Origin: Fischerella sp. JS2
GTDB taxonomy: Bacteria; Cyanobacteriota; Cyanobacteriia; Cyanobacteriales; Nostocaceae
Length of the DNA: 64,000 nt
Direction: 5' to 3'
Assembly: GCF_032393985.1 (NCBI RefSeq)
Contig: NZ_CP135918.1
Location: forward strand, 6,883,724-6,947,723
Shown: positions 35,137 to 42,713 of the stretch, one piece after another
Numbering within the stretch: the first letter of the stretch is position 1
How the letters are laid out: every line of letters starts with the position of its first letter
The notes under the pieces: generated by a model
The model's database searches: none
Told to the model about the DNA's origin: nothing
The model's input: only the letters and a program-made list of their open reading frames with translations
Position numbers and translations under genes: made by a program

Positions 35137-35955
35137 ATGGCTACGCTGGCAGATATAAGTTCGGTGCGATCGCTTAAAGGATCTGTTGAAATTGAGAATT
35201 TATCTGTATCTTTTAGGCGAAAGGGTCATACAGTGCAGGTTTTAGATTCTATCAATCTGCAAATCTATCCTGGTGAATTTGCTTGTTTGTTGGGACCCTC
35301 AGGCTGTGGTAAATCAACGATCCTAAATGTGATCGCAGGGTTCATTAAACCAACTAACGGCTCTGTCTTTGTTGACAAGCAACAAGTCACTACTCCTGGT
35401 GCAGACCGAGGGTTTGTTTTTCAGCAGTATTCTTTGTTACCTTGGAAAACCACATTTGAGAATGTCGAGTTTGGACTTAAGATTCAGGGATTACCGAAAT
35501 TACAACGGCAGGAGTTGGTGAATGATTACTTAAATAGAGTAGGTCTCTATAAGCACCGTCATTCTTACCCTCATCAACTTTCAGGAGGAATGCAGCAACG
35601 GGCAAGTATTGTTAGAGCATTGGTAAACTCTCCTTCAGTACTACTGATGGATGAACCTTTCGCAGCTTTAGATGCCCAAACACGTCAAATGATGCGGGAG
35701 CTTTTATTAACTATTTGGAGTAACCTCAAGCTAACAGTAATTTTTGTTACTCACGATATTGAAGAAGCCATTTTTCTGAGTGACAAAATTTTTGTCATGG
35801 GTTTTTATCCAGGTAATATCAAAGCAAAGATAGATATAGGCTTAGAGCGACCTCGTCATATAGATTGTTTATTATCCTCTGAATTTGCCAAACTGAATCG
35901 GCAAATTTTTGAATTAATTCGCGAAGAAACACTCAAAAGCATGGAGTTAGATTAA
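35137..35955 (+). CDS. ABC transporter ATP-binding protein (SsuB/TauB/NrtD type)
   Basis: The 272-residue ATPase has Walker A GPSGCGKST, Q-loop FVFQQYSLLPWKT, signature LSGGMQQR, Walker B VLLMDEPFAALD and the H-loop VTHDIEEA. It belongs to the nitrate/sulfonate/taurine class (the LLPWKT segment is typical). A CCAGGAG ribosome site precedes the ATG. It energises the adjacent permease. The redox genes follow 57 bp later. Confidence 0.93.
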   Translation: MATLADISSVRSLKGSVEIENLSVSFRRKGHTVQVLDSINLQIYPGEFACLLGPSGCGKSTILNVIAGFIKPTNGSVFVDKQQVTTPGADRGFVFQQYSLLPWKTTFENVEFGLKIQGLPKLQRQELVNDYLNRVGLYKHRHSYPHQLSGGMQQRASIVRALVNSPSVLLMDEPFAALDAQTRQMMRELLLTIWSNLKLTVIFVTHDIEEAIFLSDKIFVMGFYPGNIKAKIDIGLERPRHIDCLLSSEFAKLNRQIFELIREETLKSMELD

Positions 35956-36012
35956 TAACCAATATAAAGAGTATTTTCTCAGAAATTATTACAAATACTG
36001 AGGAGCTTGGAA

Positions 36013-37734
36013 GTGGATATTCAAATTAACACACAACGAATACAAACAGATGTTCTAGTCATTGGGGGGGGTACGGCTGGAACAATGGCAGCGATCAAGG
36101 CGAAGCAAGCTCATCCTGATGGTGATGTACTGATTTTAGAAAAGGCAAACATTCGTCGCAGTGGTGCGATCGCGATGGGTATGGATGGAGTCAACACAGC
36201 CGTTATCCCCGGCAATTCCACCCCAGAGCAGTATGTTCGCGAAGTGACAATTGCTAATGATGGCATCGTCAACCAAAAAGCAGTCTATCAAACAGGCAAG
36301 CTTGGCTTTGAAGTTATCCAAGAACTGGAAAGTTGGGGAGTTAAATTTCAAAAAGATACTCAAGGAAATTACGACTTAAAACAAGTGCATCGGGTAGGAA
36401 AATATGTATTACCGATGCCAGAAGGCAAGGATCTCAAAACAATTTTGACCCGTCAGGTAAAACGACATAAAGTCAGAGTCACTAATCGCGTCATGGCAAC
36501 TCGCGTGCTTGTGCAGAATGGGCGTGCGATCGGGGCAGTTGGGTTTGACGTGCGATCAGGGGATTTTGTCGTCATTCAAGCAAAGGCAGTAATTCTCTGT
36601 ACTGGAGCCTGTGGACGTTTGGGGCTGCCTTTGTCTGGCTACCTCTACGGCACCTATGAAAATCCCACAAATGCAGGCGATGGCTACTCAATGGCATATC
36701 ACGCCGGAGCAGAACTAACAAATATTGAGTGCTTTCAGATCAATCCATTGATCAAAGACTATAACGGACCCGCCTGTGCTTATGTTGCTGGTCCCTTTGG
36801 TGCTTACACCGCCAATGCTGAAGGTTATCGCTTCATCCGGTGTGATTATTGGAGCGGTCAAATGATGCTGGAGATTTGGAAGGAACTTAACTCTGGTAAA
36901 GGACCGATCCAACTCAAAATGACCCACCTTGATGAAGATACGATCGCAGAGATTGAATCTATTCTTTGGTCAAACGAGCGCCCTAGTCGTGGGCGATTCC
37001 ATGAAGGGCGAGGAGAAAATTACCGCACTCATGGCGTAGAAATGCACATTTCAGAGATTGGTTTGTGCAGTGGTCACAGCGCATCTGGCGTTTGGGTAAA
37101 TGAGAAAGCCGAAACGACAATACCAGGATTGTATGCAGCAGGGGATATGGCAAGTGTTCCCCATAATTACATGATTGGGGCATTTGTATTTGGACGATTA
37201 GCAGGTATCCATGCTGTAGACTATATCCAAGAATTGGAGCATATCGAGCCTGATTTAGACTTTTTAAAAGCAGAGAAAGCACGGATTTATGCTCCGCTCA
37301 CTCGCCCGAATGGTATCCCCCATACGCAAGTGGAGTATAAATTGCGCCGACTGGTTAACGATTATCTACAACCACCGAAGGTGGGTCACAAGATGGAAAT
37401 TGGGTTAAACTACTTTACCCGCTACAACGAAACTTTGGACATGATGGGTGCGCGTGATCCCCACGAACTCATGCGGTGTATGGAAGTTCACTTTATTCGG
37501 GATTGCGCAGAAATGGCAGCACGGTCATCGCTTTATCGGCGGGAAAGTCGTTGGGGATTATACCACTACCGATTAGATTACCCAGAGAAAAATAATGAGG
37601 AATGGTTCTGTCACATTAACTTGAAAAAGCATGAGTCGGGAGAAATGATTCTCTTTAAGCGCCAGGTTGAGCCATACGTGGTAGAAGTGGATTTAGAGAA
37701 AGAAGTCTATGATGTTGCGGTTCGTAAGAGATAA
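36013..37734 (+). CDS. APS-reductase-alpha / fumarate-reductase-like flavoprotein
   Basis: The frame opens at TTG 36007, but GTG 36013 has GAGGAG at the right distance and is preferred (573 residues). The FAD-binding N-terminus reads TDVLVIGGGTAGTMAAIKAK, followed by RRSGAIAMGMDGVN. The C-terminal FAD motif is GLYAAGDMASVPHNYMIGAF. This layout and the late HINLKKHESGEMILFKR region fit the AprA-like branch of the fumarate reductase/succinate dehydrogenase flavoproteins. A ferredoxin like the N-terminal part of AprB follows, so the two may form one enzyme. Substrate unknown. Position behind a sulfonate-type importer suggests an organosulfur or related redox reaction (inference). Confidence 0.8.
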   Translation: MDIQINTQRIQTDVLVIGGGTAGTMAAIKAKQAHPDGDVLILEKANIRRSGAIAMGMDGVNTAVIPGNSTPEQYVREVTIANDGIVNQKAVYQTGKLGFEVIQELESWGVKFQKDTQGNYDLKQVHRVGKYVLPMPEGKDLKTILTRQVKRHKVRVTNRVMATRVLVQNGRAIGAVGFDVRSGDFVVIQAKAVILCTGACGRLGLPLSGYLYGTYENPTNAGDGYSMAYHAGAELTNIECFQINPLIKDYNGPACAYVAGPFGAYTANAEGYRFIRCDYWSGQMMLEIWKELNSGKGPIQLKMTHLDEDTIAEIESILWSNERPSRGRFHEGRGENYRTHGVEMHISEIGLCSGHSASGVWVNEKAETTIPGLYAAGDMASVPHNYMIGAFVFGRLAGIHAVDYIQELEHIEPDLDFLKAEKARIYAPLTRPNGIPHTQVEYKLRRLVNDYLQPPKVGHKMEIGLNYFTRYNETLDMMGARDPHELMRCMEVHFIRDCAEMAARSSLYRRESRWGLYHYRLDYPEKNNEEWFCHINLKKHESGEMILFKRQVEPYVVEVDLEKEVYDVAVRKR

Positions 37735-37843
37735 GTGCTTTTTTAACGCAGAGGAGCGCGGAGGTTTTCGCAGAGGAACGCAGAGTTTTTGTGAATTTGT
37801 GTAATGTTGTAGTAGGTTATCAAAGCAAGGGGTATAAAATTTT
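37735..37843. repeat. CGCAGAGG dispersed repeat
   Basis: The 109-bp spacer holds AACGCAGAGGAGCGCGGAGG and GCAGAGGAACGCAGAG, copies of a dispersed repeat also found near 25545, 19900 and 58392-58517. Confidence 0.65.
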
Positions 37844-38071
37844 ATGGCTTTAGCAATCCAAAGAGTGGATGTTCCTGTGATTGTCGATGAGTCGAAGTGT
37901 CTGGAAAAATGTACAGCTTGCATTGAGGTTTGTCCGTTAGATGTGCTGGTGAAGAATCCAGAAACAGGCAAGGCATATATGAAGTACGATGAGTGCTGGT
38001 TCTGTTTGCCGTGTGAGAAGGAGTGTCCCACCAACGCTATTACTGTGCAAATTCCATTTTTGTTACGGTAA
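37844..38071 (+). CDS. Two-cluster [4Fe-4S] ferredoxin (AprB-like)
   Basis: The 75-residue protein has two cysteine sets: CLEKCTACIEVCP (CxxxCxxCxxxCP) and CWFCLPCEKECP (CxxCxxCxxxCP). It should carry two [4Fe-4S] clusters. The spacing resembles the ferredoxin part of APS reductase beta, which lies next to AprA in known operons. Here it follows the AprA-like gene by 109 bp and precedes the HEAT-repeat gene by 28 bp. It is the likely electron carrier or small subunit for the flavoprotein. Confidence 0.88.
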   Translation: MALAIQRVDVPVIVDESKCLEKCTACIEVCPLDVLVKNPETGKAYMKYDECWFCLPCEKECPTNAITVQIPFLLR

Positions 38072-38099
38072 TTAATTAGAGAAGATGTAAATAAAAAAC

Positions 38100-39074
38100 A
38101 TGTTTGCTGATACGGATTCTGAACTGAAGCAATGGTTAGATATGCTGGGATCGCCTGAGATAAGCGATCGCTTGGTTGCAGTCAAAGCCCTGCAACATTT
38201 AGGTGATGAGGCAGCGCTACAGCCGTTGATGACGGCACTACAGGATGAGAGTTTGGCGGTGCAAAAGTTAGCAGTAACAGCACTTTGGGAGTTGGCAAAC
38301 GAAAATGCTGTTCCAGCTTTATTGAGGTGCTTAGAATCACCTGATGCAGAGATTCGCCAAGAGGCGCTGTCAGCTTTGGGGGAGTTAGTTACACCGGATC
38401 ATCTGCTGTTGCTTTTGGATGTTCTGCAAAAGGACAATTTCCATGTCCAGATCAGTGTGCTGACTCTGCTAAGAAAAATTCATGATGCTCAGTTTCTACC
38501 TTATGTGTTACCCTTGTTGGAAGCAAAACAGGCAGCTTTACGAGAAGCAGCAGTGACTACACTCCGGTATCTCAACCAAGTGGAGCGGTGTCAGCCAATT
38601 CTGGCGCTGATGACAGACTCGGATGCAACGGTACGCCGTGCTGCTGCTCTCACTCTAGGGCATTTGGCAGACGAACAGGTGGTTAGTTTGCTATGTCAAG
38701 CTTTGACATCGGATGCTGATTGGCAGGTGCGCCGTAATGCAGCCCAATCTCTTGCCCTTCATGCATCGAGTGATGCATTGCCAGCCCTTGCGACTGCTCT
38801 GGAGGATGAACATTGGCAAGTCCGCAAATTTGCTATTCAAGTAATACAAAAAACGCCGGATGAGCGGTTTTTACCTAGATTAGTGAAAGCGTTGACTGAT
38901 GAATCTTCGGATGTCCGTCGAGATGCTGCGATCGCGCTTGGTATTCTCAAAAACCCCGCAGCGCTGAATGCGCTCCAGCAAGCGTTAGACGATCCGGATC
39001 GAGACGTGTGTATTTACGCACAACGAGCCATTCAAAGTATTCAAGAATCGCAAGGGGGAGGTACTCATGCCTAA
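38100..39074 (+). CDS. HEAT-repeat protein
   Basis: The 324-residue protein is built of about ten HEAT/PBS-lyase-like repeats of about 30 residues, such as DRLVAVKALQHLGDEAALQP, DAEIRQEALSALGELV, ATVRRAAALTLGHLADEQVV and SDVRRDAAIALGILKNPAAL. It has no membrane segment. HEAT proteins of this type act as scaffolds or, as CpcE/CpcF, as lyase subunits. In this cluster, 28 bp behind the ferredoxin, a chaperone or assembly role for the flavoprotein-ferredoxin complex is plausible but unproven. Confidence 0.88.
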   Translation: MFADTDSELKQWLDMLGSPEISDRLVAVKALQHLGDEAALQPLMTALQDESLAVQKLAVTALWELANENAVPALLRCLESPDAEIRQEALSALGELVTPDHLLLLLDVLQKDNFHVQISVLTLLRKIHDAQFLPYVLPLLEAKQAALREAAVTTLRYLNQVERCQPILALMTDSDATVRRAAALTLGHLADEQVVSLLCQALTSDADWQVRRNAAQSLALHASSDALPALATALEDEHWQVRKFAIQVIQKTPDERFLPRLVKALTDESSDVRRDAAIALGILKNPAALNALQQALDDPDRDVCIYAQRAIQSIQESQGGGTHA

Positions 39075-39261
39075 AGACGATTCTCCTTTTGGACAAGCTA
39101 GGTTATTATGGGTAATTGCCTACAATGAGGAGATATTAACGAACACAGATGCACACCGATGCATACAGATGGATTATGGGTTGGCTGCTTAGTTAATTGC
39201 CGATCCCTATTCCCCGTTGCCCTTGATCTGTGCTCCCTATTTTCAAGAGATTGCACAGAAG

Positions 39262-42200
39262 TCATCTTTGACTTTTATGAGCAGTGTCCGCAAGGATATT
39301 ATTCACTGTCATGATAAACTCTTGTTCCAGATAGGGTTTGGTGAAGTAAGCTGTGGCACCTAATTGCATTGCTAATTGGTAATGTTTCTCATTGCCACGA
39401 GATGTAAGCATCACAACTGGAATCTGTGAAAGTTGAGGATTTCGACGACGGTAGCTGAGAAACTCAAAGCCATTCATTCGAGGCATTTCGATGTCACAAA
39501 TCACAAGTTGCACTGAAGAATTTTGTTGTAATTTCTCGATCGCTTCTTGTCCATTTTGTGCATGTAGGACTCGAAAACCAGATCTTTTTAGGGAAAGAGC
39601 TAAGCTTCGGCGCAGAGTAACTGCATCATCAACAACTAGAACTACTGGTGCTGAAATCTGTTTGCTGGTAGGTAAGGAGGGACGAAATGATGCACTTTCA
39701 GTTTCAGCAGTGATTTGCAAACTAGATGTATCGCTAATTGCATCCCGGTTTTGGGTTTGAACAAAACTCAAGAGGCTATTAGCATCAATCACAGGAATTA
39801 GACTGCCATCGCCCAGGATGGTACAGCCGTAAGTATAGCCAGGAGGCGCGATCGCACTACCAAACGGTTTAATGACTAACTCTTGCTCGGTTAGCAATTG
39901 AGCAACCTGCAAAGCAACGATCTGCTGCTCGTGTCTGAGGAGCAGTACTGGCAATTCCCAAGATTCAGATGCAAAAATAGAAGTCCATAGCCGATTAGGA
40001 GGAGTTTCTGGTAGTGGACAGCTATAGTCTAAAAGGTCAGCCAGTTGATAAAGTGGAATAATTTTTTCTTCCCAAAGGAGAAAACGTTGGGTTCCAGATT
40101 GTCTGATTTGTGCGGCTTCAGGTGCTAAGATTTCAACTACATTGTCCGTGCGTAGGGCAATACTGGTCGAGCCACTGCTACAAATCATTAATCTTGCCAT
40201 TGTGAGAGTCAACGGCAGATATAGCGTAAAGCTTGTTCCCTGTTTAGGAACAGATTTAACGGTAATTCTTCCTTTGATTGATTGTAATTGCGATCGCACG
40301 ACATCCAGACCAATGCCTCGCCCTGAGAGCTGATTCACCTGAGAGACTGTGGAGAATCCTGGCTCAAAAATGAACTCGTAAAGCTCAGTTGCACAGGCAA
40401 CCGCGAGTTGTTGTATTGACAAGTAGCCTAGTTCTAAGGCTCGACTCCGAATCCGTTCTAAATTTAGTCCCTGACCATCATCCTTCACTTCAATAATTGT
40501 TTGATTGCCTTTATGATAGGCACAAATTTCAATCTGTCCCTGTTCTGGTTTAGAGTGCTGTCGCCTGACCTCTGGTGGCTCAATACCGTGATCGAAGGCG
40601 TTGCGAAGCAAATGTAATAGTGGATCGTAAAGTTTTTCTAGGATTGCTTTTTCCACCAATACATCTGCACCAGTAAGCTTTAAAATCACAGGCTTGCGAT
40701 AAGTTGTAGATAGATCCCGCAATACACGAGGAAAACTATTCAAAATTTCGCCCAAGGGTAACATGCGTGCCTGGAGTAGGTCATCCCGTAGGTTTGTCAG
40801 CATATGTCGCTGTTGAACCAGGATTTGCTCTGATTGCTTAGCAAACAGATCCATGTCGTCAGTAACTTCTTCTAGCTGCACCATCTCCTCAAGAATCTCT
40901 TGGACATGGGAGTGCAAAGCTCCGTACCTATCTATCTCTAGGGAATCAAAATCAGGGGTAGTAATACGATCCCCACTCGTAGCAGTGTCTTTTTCGCTAA
41001 TCTGTGAGAGGTTGCTTTGTTGTGGAACTTTATTGGGAGGAAAGTTACTTCGCTGTTTTCCTTGAGGGCGATCGCACTCTGGGGTCACGAGTGTTTGGTC
41101 ACAAATTTGCCGCAACTGGTTCATTTGCTTCTGTAAGCGAGCAAAGCGTTGCCGTAGATTTCGCAACGCTGCCAAAAGCTGCTCATTTTGGAGGAAAATC
41201 CCTTCACGGCTAATGACCAGTTCACCCACAAGGTTGTTCATGCTTTCTAGGCGCTCTGAGTCTACTCGTACGCTGAGACTTGGATTAGTCGGCAATTCAG
41301 CCTGATGAACGTAGAACGGAGGAATTGTCTGGTATTGCTCGGTTGATTGGCTCACTTGCAAGGCACTACCAAGCTCGGAGCGAACAGTTTTGGCACAGAG
41401 GTCTAGCTGATGTTGAGGAATGAGGTGTAATTGGTTGTGAAGGTTCAGGAACTCCTGCTTTTGGGATGTTGTCACAACTTCCGCACTGACTGGCTCATCT
41501 CCATTTTCTTCAACTTGAGGAATGCCTGAAAATTCGACTGCCGTTGTCGATTCAGTATCTTCTGTTGGCAGGTGCAATAAATCGTTACTTACAGAGATGG
41601 AACTTTCTAAACTAGCGGTTGGGTTAGCGTCCTCAAGCTGAGGCATGACGTTGATGGTGTCAGTGATCACTGCCTCGGTTTGCGAAATTGACTCCGCCGT
41701 AGTTAGCGGCTCGGAGATTGGTAGAGTTGTTGTTGTGGCGTCTGCCAATGCCATTAAGGCAGCTGAAGCACCTGTTTGTTGTGTGCGATCACCTGACAGC
41801 ATTGCATTTCGATAGCGCTCAAAATCAGTTAATGTCAGTAGTGTAATTTCCAAGGCTCGATGTGGATGAGTATTGAGAGCTTGGAGGGCCGTGTTGGCAA
41901 TTGCCCCAAATTCTGGCAGGTTCAGGAGTTCAGCAAATCCAGCAAAGACTTCTGCCTGCGCTCGTAACTCTCCTGCGACTTGATACTGATGAGGAGCGGC
42001 CAAAACCTTCGCTAGTCGTTCCAACCCTTGAGCAACATCTACAGTAAAAATGTCAGTCACCAGATTGATACCTAAATCGGGTGAACTCGGAATATATCGA
42101 TCCGTGTGGAATAGCGCGTCTCCACAACGTGCTTCCAGTTGGGTAAAAATCGGCTCAGCGATCGCCAATGCTGCCTCTGGGTCAAAACGTCCTGTTGTGA

Positions 42201-42522
42201 TTTGCTCTATTAAAGGTAAACGCAGACAGTCGTAAGCTTGTAATAGGTAAGTTTCTAGCTCTGTATCAATTTCTAATGTTTCGTCATACAAAGCTTTGAG
42301 AATGTTTTCTAGACGATGCGCTAGTATTGCGATCGCATTTAATCCAACACTAGCGGCTCCTCCTTTGAGGGTGTGAGCAGTACGCATTAAGTCATGGACT
42401 TTGGCAATACTCCGCTCTTGGTTGAGGGACAATAGTCCAACTTCGAGTACTTGCAGTAACTCAGATGCTTCTTCTATGAAGAATTGGTAGGCTTGGTCAC
42501 GAATTTCGGGGGGGATTGCCAT
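39262..42522 (-). CDS. CheA-like hybrid histidine kinase with C-terminal receiver
   Basis: The 1086-residue protein has an N-terminal Hpt domain (His50 in RTAHTLKGG), a long linker, and a CheA dimerisation domain (VGELVISREGIFLQNE). The HATPase has N box HLLRNAFDHGIE and glycine boxes DDGQGLN and GRGIGLDVV. A CheW-like domain and a receiver (VVDDAVTLRRSLALSLK, CDIEMPRMNGFEF, TKPYLEQEF) complete it. It is the last gene of the minus-strand operon CheY-CheW-MCP-CheA, the organisation of cyanobacterial Pix/Hmp/Pil-type systems that control motility or hormogonium development. The output here cannot be told from sequence. Confidence 0.93.
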   Translation of the reverse strand: MAIPPEIRDQAYQFFIEEASELLQVLEVGLLSLNQERSIAKVHDLMRTAHTLKGGAASVGLNAIAILAHRLENILKALYDETLEIDTELETYLLQAYDCLRLPLIEQITTGRFDPEAALAIAEPIFTQLEARCGDALFHTDRYIPSSPDLGINLVTDIFTVDVAQGLERLAKVLAAPHQYQVAGELRAQAEVFAGFAELLNLPEFGAIANTALQALNTHPHRALEITLLTLTDFERYRNAMLSGDRTQQTGASAALMALADATTTTLPISEPLTTAESISQTEAVITDTINVMPQLEDANPTASLESSISVSNDLLHLPTEDTESTTAVEFSGIPQVEENGDEPVSAEVVTTSQKQEFLNLHNQLHLIPQHQLDLCAKTVRSELGSALQVSQSTEQYQTIPPFYVHQAELPTNPSLSVRVDSERLESMNNLVGELVISREGIFLQNEQLLAALRNLRQRFARLQKQMNQLRQICDQTLVTPECDRPQGKQRSNFPPNKVPQQSNLSQISEKDTATSGDRITTPDFDSLEIDRYGALHSHVQEILEEMVQLEEVTDDMDLFAKQSEQILVQQRHMLTNLRDDLLQARMLPLGEILNSFPRVLRDLSTTYRKPVILKLTGADVLVEKAILEKLYDPLLHLLRNAFDHGIEPPEVRRQHSKPEQGQIEICAYHKGNQTIIEVKDDGQGLNLERIRSRALELGYLSIQQLAVACATELYEFIFEPGFSTVSQVNQLSGRGIGLDVVRSQLQSIKGRITVKSVPKQGTSFTLYLPLTLTMARLMICSSGSTSIALRTDNVVEILAPEAAQIRQSGTQRFLLWEEKIIPLYQLADLLDYSCPLPETPPNRLWTSIFASESWELPVLLLRHEQQIVALQVAQLLTEQELVIKPFGSAIAPPGYTYGCTILGDGSLIPVIDANSLLSFVQTQNRDAISDTSSLQITAETESASFRPSLPTSKQISAPVVLVVDDAVTLRRSLALSLKRSGFRVLHAQNGQEAIEKLQQNSSVQLVICDIEMPRMNGFEFLSYRRRNPQLSQIPVVMLTSRGNEKHYQLAMQLGATAYFTKPYLEQEFIMTVNNILADTAHKSQR

Positions 42523-42539
42523 AGTAGTCTGTCAACAGG

Positions 42540-42713
42540 GATCGGGAATTGGCGGAAGTGTGAAGGGTAGGGAAGGTGGAGAAGACAGGGAGGACAAGGG
42601 AGTGTGGGGAGTGTGGGGAGTAAGTAGTTTAAAGAATAAGTAACTACTAACCACTAACCACTAACTACTAACTACTAACTACTAACCAATGACAAATGAC
42701 AATTGACCATTTA
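42540..42713. repeat. Tandem-repeat spacer inside the chemotaxis operon
   Basis: Contains GGAGGACAAGGGAGTGTGGG (about 42588-42607), GGGGAGTGTGGGGAGT and a run of ACTAACCACTAACTACTAAC. The first is related to the repeat captured in the phytochrome gene. Confidence 0.6.
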
